DNA of 64,000 nt from positions 7,874,001-7,938,000 of the forward strand of contig NZ_CP109090.1 of the NCBI RefSeq assembly GCF_035917575.1, given 5' to 3'. Of this stretch, positions 50,272 through 59,277 are shown in pieces (the first letter of the stretch is position 1; the number at the start of each line of letters is the position of its first letter). Position numbers and translations under genes: made by a program. A model generated the notes under the pieces. It was given only the letters and a program-made list of their open reading frames with translations. It was not told where the DNA came from and searched no databases. This stretch comes from Streptomyces sp. NBC_01788. Lineage in GTDB: Bacteria; Actinomycetota; Actinomycetes; Streptomycetales; Streptomycetaceae.

Positions 50272-53200
50272 CCTCGACCAGCTGAGACCAGTCGGCCCGC
50301 GACCCCTCCCTGGCCGCCTCGGCGAACTTCTCGTCGCCGAGGCGGCTCAGCGCGCTCTGCTCGATCCGGGCCACGTCCGGGTGGGAGCGGTCCGGCAGCC
50401 CACGCACGCCCGCGCTCGCCGCGAGCAGCCGCGCCGCCTGCTCGTGCTCGTCACGGCGCAGCGCCAGGTCCGCGACCCCGACGAGCACTCCCGCGACCAA
50501 CGGCGCGTGCCCCGTCTCGGCCGCTGCCTCGCAGGCCGCCGCGCGATGCGCCCGCGCCTCGCGGAGATCGTCGGCGAGGTAGCCGAGCAGGTCGTGCCTC
50601 ACCGCGCGGATGTGCGCCCGCTCCGCCTCGTCGCCCAGTATCGCCGTCGCGGCACCGAGTTGCCTGCGCGCCTCTTCCGCATCGCCGCCCCACCGGGCGA
50701 GTTCCGCCTTGGCGAGGGCCAACTCGGCCAGCGCGTCGGGCCAGGTGACGCGCTCCGCGCACCGCTGCGCCTCGGCGATCGCGGCCGCGCAGGCGTCCTC
50801 GTCGCCCAGCAGCCAGTACAACTGCGCCTGCCGCGACCGCATGCGGATGACGTCCTCCGTGGCACCGACCTCGGTGACGACCGCGGCCGCCCGCTCGTAG
50901 TGCTCGCACGCGGCCGCGAACTCGCCGCGCGCGGCGATCCGGTCCGCCAGCTCCGTCAGCGCGAACGAGATCCCGAACCGCTCACCGAGCACCCGGAACT
51001 CGGCGAGCGCCGTCTCCAGGTACGCGTCCGCGTCCTGGCCGCCCTGTCCGAGCACGATCCGCATCTTGCCCAGATGCAGCCGGGCCAGCGCGCGTACCCA
51101 GGGGTCCTCGTCGTCGAGCAGCGGTTCGAACGCGGACAGGACCGCGTCCGGCGTGCGCACCATCCGTTCCAGCACCGCCACGAACCCAAGGGTCGGATGG
51201 CTGCCCGTACTGCGCCGGCTGAACCGGTACGCCTTGCGGATCCACTCCGCCGTCTGGTGGGCGTCGCCCCGCCCGGAGCTCATGAAGTGCACGACAAGTC
51301 CGTACACCATGGCCCGTACGTCGTCGGTCACCTCGCCGGGCGTCCTGGTGGCCGCGGTGATCAGCTCCAGGCCCTCGGCCTTGTGACCGCTGAGCCACCA
51401 GTACCAGCCGGCGCCCGCCGCCAGCCGCATCGCCGCCTGCGCCTCACCCGCCGCGAGCGCGCCACGCATCGCGGAACCGATGTTGTCGTGCTCGGCCCCG
51501 AGCCTGGCGAGCCACTCCAGTTGCTCGGCGCGGCGCAGGTGCGGCTCCGCGGTCTCGGCGAGTTCGGTGAAGCAGGCGAGATGCGCGTGACGCGCCCGGT
51601 CCGATTCACCCGCGTCCGCGAGCCGCCGGCCGGCGTACTCCTTGATCGTGCCGAGCATGCGGTAGCGCGGCGCGCTGTCGTCCTCGGTGACCAGCAGCGA
51701 CTTCTCGGTCAGTGCGGTGAGCAGATCGAGCACCTGGTCCCGCTCGACCGCGTCGCCCGCGCAGACCTGTTCGGCGGCTTCCAGACTCGCCCCGCCGGAG
51801 AACACCGAGAGCCTGCGCAGGACCGTCCGCTCGGCCTCGGTGAGCAGCTCCCAGCTCCAGTCGACCACCGCGCGCAGCGTCTTGTGCCGCGGCAGCGCGG
51901 TACGGCTGCCACTGGTCAGCAGGCGGAACCGGTCGTCGAGCCGGGTGGCCAGCTGGTCGATGGACATGGTGCGCAGCCGGGCCGCGGCCAGCTCGATCGC
52001 CAGCGGCATCCCGTCCAGGGCCCGGCAGACACGTACCGTCGTCGCCAACGTGGGGGAGTCGGCCGCGAGATCGCGGCGCACCGCCCCGGCCCGGTCCCGA
52101 AGCAGCCGGACGGCGGGTGAGGACTCGATCTCCTCCGGGCCCGCGTCCTCGCGCGGCAGGGCAAGTGGCTCGACCAGCCACAGCGCCTCCCCGGTGATGC
52201 CGAGCGGTTCCCGGCTCGTCGCCAGGATCCGCAGCCGCCGGCACTCTCCGAGCACCCGGTGGGCGAACACCGCCGCCGACTCGATCACGTGCTCGCAGTT
52301 GTCCAGGATCAGCAGCGCCTCGCGCTCGCGGACCGCGGCGATGAGCCGGTCCGTCAGTTCCGTGTTCGGGGCCCCGCCGAGCAGGGCGTCGCGCAGGCTC
52401 AGCCCGGCGAGCGCCGACTGCGCCACGTCGCCGTCCGAGCCGATGGCCGCGAGCTCCACCAGCCAGGCCCCGTCGGGCAGTTCGCCGAGCAGCGTGCGCG
52501 CGGTCTCCGTGGCCAACCGGGTCTTTCCCGAGCCGCCCGGCCCGATCACGGTGGTGAGCCGGTGCCCGGCCATGAGCTCACGGACCGCGGCGACATCGGC
52601 GTCCCTGCCGACGAAAGACGTCAGCTCTGCGCGCAGGTTGGTCCTGCGACTTGTTTCCCGCTGTCCCAATTCGCCCCGCAACAGGGCGAGATGCAGCGCG
52701 GACAGCTCCGCAGAGGGATCGACGCCGAGTGTGTCGGCGAGGGCCTCCCTCGCGCGCTGGTACACCAGCAGCGCCTCGCTGTCGCGACCGGCCGCGACCA
52801 GCGCACGCATCAGCGCGGCTACGAGCCGCTCCCGCTCCGGGTGCGCGGCCACCAGGTCGGTCAGCTCCGTGACCATCTCCGCGCCGCGTCCGACGGCGAC
52901 CTCCGCGTCGACCCGTTCCTCCGTGGCGGTCAGGCGCAACCCCTCGAGCCGGACGACCGCGGCGTCGAACGCGGCGCTGTCCTGCAGACCGACGTCCTGC
53001 ATGGCCGCACCACGCCACAGTTCGAGGGCCTCGCGCAGCAGCGGCACGCGACGGGAGGCGTCCTCGGCGCGGGCCTGGCCTGCCACGACGAGACGTTCGA
53101 ACCGCACTGCGTCGACGGCGTCGGGCTCCACCGGCAACCGGTACCCGTCCGTCTGCCCCTCGACCACCCCGCCCGGCAGCACCTTCCGCAGCCGGGACAC

Positions 53201-53431
53201 CAGGCGCTGCAGGGCGTTCGTCGCGTCGGCGGGCGGGCGCTCACCCCAGATCCAGTCGATGAGCGATGTCTTCGGGACCACGTGACCCGGCCTGAGCGCG
53301 AGGGCGACCAGCAGTCCGCGCAACCGCGCGCCCGGCACGTCGACCAGGAGGCCGTCGTCCGTGCGAACCTCCAGTGGACCCAGCATCCCGATCTGCACCC
53401 GCTGATTTTGCCACGGACGTTCGACGGGCAT
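50255..53431 (-). CDS. AfsR/SARP-like large regulator: BTAD + NB-ARC ATPase + TPR
   Basis: This 1058-residue regulator has a winged-helix OmpR-type DNA-binding domain (about 12-95: IGMLGPLEVRTDDG, then LRGLLVALALRPGHVVP), a bacterial transcriptional activation domain (about 100-250) and a STAND-type NTPase with P-loop GPGGSGKTR (297-305) and Walker B LLILDNCEHV. A long C-terminal helical repeat region (about 600-1050) looks like TPRs. Such proteins sense signals through the TPR part and activate antibiotic or other genes. Possible starts are 53431 (ATG, with GGAG directly before it) or GTG 53398. The stop overlaps the DrrB-type gene by 17 nt. The target genes are unknown; the neighbouring DrrAB pair or the clusters in this window are candidates. 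Confidence 0.9.
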   Translation of the reverse strand: MPVERPWQNQRVQIGMLGPLEVRTDDGLLVDVPGARLRGLLVALALRPGHVVPKTSLIDWIWGERPPADATNALQRLVSRLRKVLPGGVVEGQTDGYRLPVEPDAVDAVRFERLVVAGQARAEDASRRVPLLREALELWRGAAMQDVGLQDSAAFDAAVVRLEGLRLTATEERVDAEVAVGRGAEMVTELTDLVAAHPERERLVAALMRALVAAGRDSEALLVYQRAREALADTLGVDPSAELSALHLALLRGELGQRETSRRTNLRAELTSFVGRDADVAAVRELMAGHRLTTVIGPGGSGKTRLATETARTLLGELPDGAWLVELAAIGSDGDVAQSALAGLSLRDALLGGAPNTELTDRLIAAVREREALLILDNCEHVIESAAVFAHRVLGECRRLRILATSREPLGITGEALWLVEPLALPREDAGPEEIESSPAVRLLRDRAGAVRRDLAADSPTLATTVRVCRALDGMPLAIELAAARLRTMSIDQLATRLDDRFRLLTSGSRTALPRHKTLRAVVDWSWELLTEAERTVLRRLSVFSGGASLEAAEQVCAGDAVERDQVLDLLTALTEKSLLVTEDDSAPRYRMLGTIKEYAGRRLADAGESDRARHAHLACFTELAETAEPHLRRAEQLEWLARLGAEHDNIGSAMRGALAAGEAQAAMRLAAGAGWYWWLSGHKAEGLELITAATRTPGEVTDDVRAMVYGLVVHFMSSGRGDAHQTAEWIRKAYRFSRRSTGSHPTLGFVAVLERMVRTPDAVLSAFEPLLDDEDPWVRALARLHLGKMRIVLGQGGQDADAYLETALAEFRVLGERFGISFALTELADRIAARGEFAAACEHYERAAAVVTEVGATEDVIRMRSRQAQLYWLLGDEDACAAAIAEAQRCAERVTWPDALAELALAKAELARWGGDAEEARRQLGAATAILGDEAERAHIRAVRHDLLGYLADDLREARAHRAAACEAAAETGHAPLVAGVLVGVADLALRRDEHEQAARLLAASAGVRGLPDRSHPDVARIEQSALSRLGDEKFAEAAREGSRADWSQLVEVTLAS

Positions 53432-53479
53432 CTCCGAGGCGACAACGCCCCCCGGACCGAGCCGTACGCGGAAGCGAGG

Positions 53480-54298
53480 CTAGGCCTTGCGGGCCAGCCC
53501 GGCGGCGATGAGACGCTCCCAGACAGTGAGCTCCCGTTCGCCGCTGCCGCTCCACGGGCCCTCCACCGTGCCGGGACGCCACAGGGGAGCGGGAACGATC
53601 CCGGGTTCGAGGATCTCCAGGCCGTCCAGCAGGGTTTCGATCTCCTCGTCGGTGCGCCACCGGCCGCGCCCGAAGGTCTGCTGGAGGACCTTCTCGGCCT
53701 CCGCCGTCTCCGGGTTGTTGCCGGAACGGAAGTGGCTGACGAAGAAGTAGCTCCCCGAGGGCACCTGGTCCCGCCAGTAGCGGACGATTCCAGCCGGGTC
53801 CTCCTCGTCGTTGACGTGGTGGAGGATGGCGCTGAACATGACGGCGACGGGGCGATCGAAGTCGATCAGCTCCAGGGTGTCCGGGTGGGTACGGATGGCC
53901 TCCGGATTCCGTACGTCGACCGGGACGACCCGGGTCCGCTCGTTCTCCTCCAGCAACGCCCGCCCGTGGACCAGCACTTGGGGGTCGGTGTCGACATATA
54001 CGACCCGGGACTCCTGAGCATGGCGCTGCGCGACCTGGTGGACGTTGTCGGCAGTCGGAAGACCACTGCCCAGGTCGATGAACTGCCGTACCGCGGTGGT
54101 CGTGACGATCTCCTCGACCGCCCGGGTCAGCGCCGCACGGTTGGCGAAGGCGATGGCCACCGACCCGGGAAGGTCACGTTTGAACACGTCGCCGATCTTC
54201 CGGTCCACGGCGTAGTTGTCCTTGCCGCCGAGCAGGTAGTCGTAGACGCGGGCGATGCTGGGCTTGCTGGAGTCGATGGAGGAGCCGTCAACCGTCAT
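53480..54298 (-). CDS. SAM-dependent methyltransferase, DUF574 (pfam04672) family
   Basis: This 272-residue protein belongs to the Streptomyces-enriched S-adenosylmethionine methyltransferase family with the fixed N-terminus KPSIARVYDYLLGGKDNYAV. It also has FIDLGSGLPTADNVHQ (SAM motif), RVVYVDTDPQVLVHGRALL and HHVNDEEDPAGIVRYWRDQV. Many copies occur per Streptomyces genome, often near regulators; substrates are mostly unknown. ATG 54296-54298 has AGGA 9 nt upstream; an in-frame ATG at 54307 is less well placed. It ends 48 nt before the large BTAD regulator and lies on the same strand, so it is upstream of that gene. Confidence 0.9.
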   Translation of the reverse strand: MTVDGSSIDSSKPSIARVYDYLLGGKDNYAVDRKIGDVFKRDLPGSVAIAFANRAALTRAVEEIVTTTAVRQFIDLGSGLPTADNVHQVAQRHAQESRVVYVDTDPQVLVHGRALLEENERTRVVPVDVRNPEAIRTHPDTLELIDFDRPVAVMFSAILHHVNDEEDPAGIVRYWRDQVPSGSYFFVSHFRSGNNPETAEAEKVLQQTFGRGRWRTDEEIETLLDGLEILEPGIVPAPLWRPGTVEGPWSGSGERELTVWERLIAAGLARKA

Positions 54299-54499
54299 GA
54301 CGACCATCCTGCCCCCAACGCCACCCGCTCACCACGACTTTCGGTCGGCAGGCGACACAGTGATCAGCGAGGCCCGGTTGCGCCAAGCGGAGTGGGAGGA
54401 CCACCGGGGACCCTCCAGCTCCAGCCGACCGACAGCGGCATGCCGGCGCCCGAGTCGGGAGGCGATGCCCGCCGTCGTCCTCGCGGAGGGGGCCGTGTG

Positions 54500-55258
54500 T
54501 CAGGCGGTCAGTTCCGTCTGTGGCGGCACTGCCGCAACCGGGACATGGCGGATGTACCACTCGGTGGCGAAGAAGCGCTTCCGTTCATCCGGCGAGAGGC
54601 CGGCGATCACGCCCGGGAGGGCTCCCCTCTCCACCTCGGAGCGGTGGGCCAGCACCGCGGCGATCTTCTGCTCCATCCAAGGGCCGACATCGACAGTCGC
54701 GGTGACGTGTTCGTCCGGAACGCTGAACCTCGCCTTGCGCGCGCCGATCACGTCTCTCAGCGCCGGCACGGCCGAGCGCGGGTGCGTGGCCAGGTACAGG
54801 GCGCGCGGCCGCCAGGGGGTACCGGTATCCGGGTAGAGCTGCCCCAGTCCGGCCGCTTGGGCGGCGAGCACGGTCACCCGGTGGGTGTGGACGTGATCCG
54901 GGTGGCCGGGCAGCCCGCCGTACGCGTCATGAGTGACCATGATGTCCGGGCGGAACTCACGGATGTGCGCCACCAGCCCCCGCACCGCCTCGTCCAGCGG
55001 CGCATCACAGAACCGCGGGCAGCCCGGGGCCGACCGCGGTACACGCGCATCGGCGAAGCCGAGCATGCGCGGGCTGCCGGCGCCGAGGATCCGGAGCGCC
55101 TCGGCCAACTCCCCGGCCCGCGGGGTGCCTGCGCCCCAGGTCGCGGTGACGACCGCGGTCCGCGCGCCCGCGGCCGCGTGACGCGCGAGCACCCCGCCTG
55201 CCGACAAGGACTCGTCGTCCGGGTGGGCGAAAACCGCGAGCAGGCTCGGCACGGGCAT
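54500..55258 (-). CDS. PIG-L / LmbE-family deacetylase
   Basis: This 252-residue protein has the zinc-binding and catalytic motif VFAHPDDESLSAGG (AHPDDE, about residues 10-15) and the second metal ligand set LPGHPDHVHTHRVT. The family removes N-acetyl groups from GlcNAc-type sugars: MshB in mycothiol synthesis, mycothiol conjugate amidase Mca, teicoplanin deacetylases. The length and the C-terminal FATEWYIRHVP segment fit the Mca/MshB-like branch, but the sequence alone does not show which substrate is used. GGAAGG lies 8-14 nt before ATG 55256-55258. A minus-strand AT-rich spot (TGACATAAAGTC, around 55290-55303) is a likely promoter. Confidence 0.9.
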   Translation of the reverse strand: MPVPSLLAVFAHPDDESLSAGGVLARHAAAGARTAVVTATWGAGTPRAGELAEALRILGAGSPRMLGFADARVPRSAPGCPRFCDAPLDEAVRGLVAHIREFRPDIMVTHDAYGGLPGHPDHVHTHRVTVLAAQAAGLGQLYPDTGTPWRPRALYLATHPRSAVPALRDVIGARKARFSVPDEHVTATVDVGPWMEQKIAAVLAHRSEVERGALPGVIAGLSPDERKRFFATEWYIRHVPVAAVPPQTELTA

Positions 55259-55511
55259 GGACGGACCACCTTCCGGTGCGAAGAAAGCCTGACTTTATGT
55301 CACATACGGGCCCTGCGGGCGAAGCGTTGTCCCCCCGCAGGAGATACGCGCAAGTGAGCTCCCCGAGGTGACGGTCTCCAGTCGCCGGATCCGTAGCGTT
55401 CCAGGCGGTCGCGGCACTCAAGTGGCGGATTACGCCGAGGAGTTCTCACGAGGAGGGTCTGGTAGCTGTTGGTCGACGGCCACGGTGCGGCCCGTGGGGC
55501 GAGCTTGTAAG
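55259..55511. other. Intergenic region without a recognisable gene
   Basis: This stretch holds the minus-strand promoter of the PIG-L gene (AT-rich patch at 55290-55303) and, further on, plus-strand sequence with no gene I can support. The next element is the hairpin before the ADP-ribosylglycohydrolase. Confidence 0.5.
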
Positions 55512-55564
55512 AAGCCCCTCACCCCGCTTATGGTCTTCTTGACGATAAGCGAGGGAAGGGGCTT
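55512..55564 (+). promoter_or_regulatory. Hairpin sequestering the ribosome-binding site of the ADP-ribosylglycohydrolase
   Basis: AAGCCCCT (55512-55519) pairs with AGGGGCTT (55557-55564), and GCTTAT (55526-55531) with ATAAGC (55545-55550), with CCC/GGG pairs between, closing a 13-nt loop. The Shine-Dalgarno (GAGGGAAGGGG, 55551-55561) lies within the 3' arm, 8 nt before ATG 55570. When folded it should block ribosome entry, so it may be an RNA switch or a target for a protein or sRNA. Confidence 0.55.
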
Positions 55565-55569
55565 CCTGC

Positions 55570-56592
55570 ATGACCGCGAATACGGTGGGCAAGCGCGCCG
55601 CGACCGGAGCACTGATCGGGCTTGCCCTCGGCGACGCTCTCGGTTTTCCGACCGAGTTCAACGACGTGCCCTCGATTCTCGCCAAGTGCGGCCCCTGGCG
55701 GGAAATGGAACTGCCGAAGCGCGCGATCGTCTCCGACGACACGCAGATGACCCTCGCCCTCGGCCGCGGGCTCAGGACCGCCATGGACCGGGGCCTGCTC
55801 ACCCCGAAGCGGCTGGAGCGACCGCTGCGGGAGGAGTTCGTCGACTGGTACCAGTCGCCGGAGAACAACCGGGCCCCGGGCAGAACCTGCCTGACCGCCT
55901 GCAATCTGCTGAAGGCGGAGGGACGGGTCTGGCAGGAGGCCAGCCAGATCGGCTCGAAGGGCTGCGGCGCCAACATGCGAGTGGCCCCCATCGGGCTCGC
56001 CCCCGGACTCAGCGACGAACAGCGCGCCGGTGCCGCCCAGTTGCAGTCCGCGCTCACCCATGGTCACCCGACAGCCCTGGCAGCCTCGGACCTCACCGCG
56101 CATGCGGTACGCCTGCTCGCTCAGGGCACCGACCCCGCGGGACTCGTCGGCCTGCTGCGGTCGTACGCCGAAGACAACCGCACCCGCTACCACCACACCT
56201 GGCTCGGAGACCTGTGGACCCGCTCCCAGGATCCGACCCCCGAGCACTTCATCGCGCGCGGCTGGGACGAGTGCCTGGAGATACTCGGACAGCTCCAGGA
56301 GGCTGTGCGCACCGTCTCCCCGGAAACCGACCCGTGCCTGGCCACGGGCGCGGGCTGGGTCGCCGAGGAGGCCTTCGCCACCGGCCTGCTGTGCTTTCTG
56401 CTCTTCCCCGACGAACCTGTCACCGCCCTGCGCCGTGCCGCCTGTTCCTCCGGCGACTCGGACTCCATCGCCTGCCTCACCGGCGCCTTCGCGGGCGCCT
56501 GGCTGGGCACGGACGCCTGGCCCGCCCCGTGGGCGGACCGGATCGAGTACCGGGCCGACCTGCTCGCCCTGGGAGAACTCTGGGACGCGTAG
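55570..56592 (+). CDS. ADP-ribosylglycohydrolase (DraG-like)
   Basis: This 340-residue protein has the all-helical ADP-ribosylglycohydrolase fold. GALIGLALGDALGFPTEF is the N-terminal signature, IVSDDTQMTLALGRGL supplies the two metal-binding Asp residues, and ACSSGDSDSIACLTGAFAGAWLG provides the second magnesium site. GSKGCGANMRVAPIGLAPGL and SALTHGHPTALAAS are also typical. It should remove ADP-ribose from proteins, nucleic acids or small molecules, using two Mg ions. No ADP-ribosyltransferase gene is visible nearby, so its partner is unknown. Translation is probably regulated by the hairpin at 55512-55564. Confidence 0.92.
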   Translation: MTANTVGKRAATGALIGLALGDALGFPTEFNDVPSILAKCGPWREMELPKRAIVSDDTQMTLALGRGLRTAMDRGLLTPKRLERPLREEFVDWYQSPENNRAPGRTCLTACNLLKAEGRVWQEASQIGSKGCGANMRVAPIGLAPGLSDEQRAGAAQLQSALTHGHPTALAASDLTAHAVRLLAQGTDPAGLVGLLRSYAEDNRTRYHHTWLGDLWTRSQDPTPEHFIARGWDECLEILGQLQEAVRTVSPETDPCLATGAGWVAEEAFATGLLCFLLFPDEPVTALRRAACSSGDSDSIACLTGAFAGAWLGTDAWPAPWADRIEYRADLLALGELWDA

Positions 56593-56663
56593 GTTCTGCT
56601 GGAGCGCACGAGGACACATGACCCTTCGGCGTCCCTCGATGGTCGACGGAACGTTCGCGTGCG

Positions 56664-56810
56664 TCACTGGAGCACCTCGGCGCCACGGCCGCCCGCGATC
56701 ACAGTACGCAGAGGCAGCGCGACGAGCAGCGCGACGGCGACCAGGAGCCCACTGACCCACAGGCGAGGCACCTCGGTTTCACCGGCGTCGGCCTGTGCCA
56801 TCAGCGTCAT
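56664..56810 (-). CDS. Possible 48-residue single-helix membrane protein
   Basis: A minus-strand frame from ATG 56808-56810 to TGA at 56664 encodes MTLMAQADAGETEVPRLW, then a helix WVSGLLVAVALLVALPLRTV and a short tail. Codon use is GC3-rich and the sequence looks like a real one-helix protein, but there is no good ribosome-binding site and I know no family. The rest of 56593-57006 holds nothing else I can support. Confidence 0.35.
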   Translation of the reverse strand: MTLMAQADAGETEVPRLWVSGLLVAVALLVALPLRTVIAGGRGAEVLQ

Positions 56811-57006
56811 GTGCCGTGACACCTGGGCAGCGCGGTGGCCCGATCACCGCGCCCAGGCGGGCGTCGAGGACCACTCCGACATGCCAGTGGTACAACGAAT
56901 GGCTGTGCGTTCCTCGCCCTCGGTTGTTTGATCCGGCCATCCGCCACTCGCTTGGATGCCCATGGTCGGCACGAGGTTGTTCGGATGGGCGAGAGGCGTT
57001 TCGGAG

Positions 57007-58251
57007 ATGACAGGCAGGCGGTCGCTGGGGCGGCGGTTCGGGTGGTTGTGGGCCTCGTACGCGGTCAGCTCGTACGGCACCGGGTTCGGGTTCGGCGCGT
57101 TCCCGCTGATCGCGGTCCTCGTGCTGCACTCCGGTCCGGCCGAGGTGGCGGCGCTGTCCGCCGCGGGGCGGGCCGTGGGGGCGCTGGTGGCGGTGCCGCT
57201 GGGCCCGTGGGTGGAGTTCCGCCGCAAGCGGCCCGTCATGATCGCGACGGACCTGGTCCGGTTCGCGGCTCTGATGAGCGTCCCTGCCGCCTTCGCGTTC
57301 GGCCGGCTCAGCTTCGCCCAGCTGCTCGTCGTGTCCGTCTGCGTCGCCGCGGCCAACATCGCCTTCACCGCGGCCGGCGGCGCCTATCTGAAGGCGCTCC
57401 TGCCGCCGGAGGACCTGCTCGTCGCGAACAGCCGGTTCGAGTCCACGACGTGGTCCGCGACCATGGTGGGACCACCGCTCGGCGGGGCCGCGATCGGGCT
57501 GTTCGGTCCGGTGACGACCATCATGGCCGACGCGGTCAGCTACCTGCTCTCGGCGCTCGGCATCCGCGCCATTGGAGGGACGGAGCCGCGCCCCGCACGG
57601 ACCGGCGCCCCGCGGCTTCGAGCGGGCGATCTGCTCGAAGGATGGCGCCACATCCTCACCCACCCCGTGCTGCGCCCGCTGTTCTTCAACACGCTCGCGG
57701 TCAACGGCCTGATCATGGCCTCCGAACCCCTGCTCGCCGTACTTCTGCTGAACCGTCTCGGTTTCGCACCCTGGCAGTACGGCTTGGTGTTCGCGGCCCC
57801 GTGCATCGGCGGCCTCGTCGGCTCACGCCTGGCCCGCCGGCTCGTGGCGCGGTCCGGGCAGCACAGGGTGATGCGCACCTTCGGGGTACTGCGCGCCTGC
57901 TGGTCTGTCGGATTGGCGTTCGTCCAACCCGGCCTCCCCGGGATCCTCCTCGTCATCGCCGTCCAACTCGGCCTCATCACCTGCTGCGGCGTGTACAACC
58001 CTGTGCTGTCCACCTACCGTCTCGACCACACCGACCCCGACCGCGTCGCCCGCACACTGGCGGCGTGGTCGGTCAGCACCAGCACCGCCATCGCCGCCCT
58101 GACCGCCGCGTGGGGTCTGCTGGCCGCCGTCACCAGCCCCCGCATCGCGCTCGCCGCCGCCGGAGTGCTCCTCCTGGCGACTCCGCTGCTGCTCCCGCGC
58201 CGCGAGCACGCAACCCAGAACACAGCGGAACAGGCCGCGAGCCTCACCTGA
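57007..58251 (+). CDS. MFS transporter (MFS_3 type)
   Basis: This 414-residue protein has twelve predicted helices. The N-terminus GRRFGWLWASYAVSSYGTGF fits MFS_3 exporters, and the motif A-like loop PLGPWVEFRRKRPVMI lies between helices 2 and 3. The long central loop is TEPRPARTGAPRLRAGDLLE. It resembles the exporter at 46529-47800 in type but is not a close copy. ATG 57007 (MTGRRSLGRR) has AGAGG 10 nt upstream; an ATG at 56956 would add 17 residues. The substrate is unknown. No regulator is directly beside it. Confidence 0.86.
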   Translation: MTGRRSLGRRFGWLWASYAVSSYGTGFGFGAFPLIAVLVLHSGPAEVAALSAAGRAVGALVAVPLGPWVEFRRKRPVMIATDLVRFAALMSVPAAFAFGRLSFAQLLVVSVCVAAANIAFTAAGGAYLKALLPPEDLLVANSRFESTTWSATMVGPPLGGAAIGLFGPVTTIMADAVSYLLSALGIRAIGGTEPRPARTGAPRLRAGDLLEGWRHILTHPVLRPLFFNTLAVNGLIMASEPLLAVLLLNRLGFAPWQYGLVFAAPCIGGLVGSRLARRLVARSGQHRVMRTFGVLRACWSVGLAFVQPGLPGILLVIAVQLGLITCCGVYNPVLSTYRLDHTDPDRVARTLAAWSVSTSTAIAALTAAWGLLAAVTSPRIALAAAGVLLLATPLLLPRREHATQNTAEQAASLT

Positions 58252-58397
58252 CGCGCCGCAGCCATACGGTTGGCTCGGCGAGTGGACGAGCAAGGCGGTG
58301 CCCGCTCCCCCATCTTCCGCAGGTAAAGGGCGGGCGATACTTTCGTTATGTACGCGTGAGATGCGAGCCGGCAGGTGGATGGCACACTCCTGCTGCC

Positions 58398-59189
58398 ATG
58401 AAGAGATCACCAATGAAGAAGCGCCTCAGACCCCTGCTGCTGGCCGCCGCGTGCCTGACCTTCGCTGTCGCCGCGAGCGCGTGCGGTCCGGCCGACGAGG
58501 GGGCCACGTCGGTGAAGTCGACCACCGGGGGGTCAACTCCTCAGAAGACAGCGGCGAGTTCACCGGTGAGTCCGTCGGCGACCGCATCGCCGACTCCCAC
58601 CCCGGCCCGCACCACGTCCACGCCCACACAGAAGCCCACACCAAAGCCGACCCCGAAGCCGACACCCGTCAAGAAGACGGTCGCACCGCCCGCTCGCGCC
58701 GCCTGGCCGCGTACCTCCTTCGCCGGGCTGACGTTCGAGATACCCCCGGGCTGGACCCTGACGAAGTACGGCAGCGACGCCTGCGTACAACCCCTCCAGC
58801 GGGCCGGTCTGCCCACGGCGTTCGGCTGCGCCGGAATCGCCATCAAGTCCGGCTCCATCACCGGCAACGAACTGCGCCCTTACGAGGCCCGCCAGTCCGG
58901 CGGCTGGTACGCGGCCACCGACGTCCAGCCCTGCCCGGTCCGCCCGACCCTCGCGGACGGTTCCTTCAACGGCATCACCAGCGGCACGTCGTCGCCGCCG
59001 ATCGAGTCCGGCCTGCGCCCGGTGGGCAGCCGCACGGCGGCCTACGACCGCTGGACGGCCGCCTGCACGAGCGGCTACCGCTTCTCACCCCAGGCGTGGC
59101 ACCTGCCCGTCTCCCGGGTGCTGTTCCTCGACTACACGGGCCACGCGGAGACGGCCCGTGTACTGGAGTCGGTCCGCTTCCCCGGCTGA
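58398..59189 (+). CDS. Secreted lipoprotein with Thr/Pro-rich stalk, unknown function
   Basis: This 263-residue protein has a type II signal peptide (KKRLRPLLLAAACLTFAV) with lipobox A-S-A-C, acylated Cys about residue 29. A Ser/Thr/Pro/Lys stalk follows (about 45-95, with repeats of K-P-T-P), then a C-terminal domain of about 165 residues (LTFEIPPGWTLTKYGSDACV, SGGWYAATDVQPCPVRPTL) that I do not recognise as a named family. The stalk should carry the domain through the thick cell wall. ATG 58413 (MKKRLRP) is an alternative start. A terminator-like hairpin follows at 59237-59266. Confidence 0.82.
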   Translation: MKRSPMKKRLRPLLLAAACLTFAVAASACGPADEGATSVKSTTGGSTPQKTAASSPVSPSATASPTPTPARTTSTPTQKPTPKPTPKPTPVKKTVAPPARAAWPRTSFAGLTFEIPPGWTLTKYGSDACVQPLQRAGLPTAFGCAGIAIKSGSITGNELRPYEARQSGGWYAATDVQPCPVRPTLADGSFNGITSGTSSPPIESGLRPVGSRTAAYDRWTAACTSGYRFSPQAWHLPVSRVLFLDYTGHAETARVLESVRFPG

Positions 59190-59236
59190 TCGTCAACCCG
59201 GTCACCCTGACCCACCGCGGCTTACGGGAAAGCCTC

Positions 59237-59266
59237 GAAGCCCTGGACTCATGCTCCGGGGCTTTC
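59237..59266. terminator. Hairpin between lipoprotein and acetyltransferase genes
   Basis: GAAGCCCTGGA (59237-59247) pairs with TCCGGGGCTTTC (59255-59266) with one G-T pair and a 7-nt loop. It lies between the converging stops at 59189 and 59278. Confidence 0.5.
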
Positions 59267-59277
59267 CGCCCGCCCTC

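Noticed and set aside
55380..55500. Plus-strand frame reading AVAALKWRITPRSSHEEG
   Set aside because: It is short, has no start or ribosome site and no family I can name; treated as intergenic.
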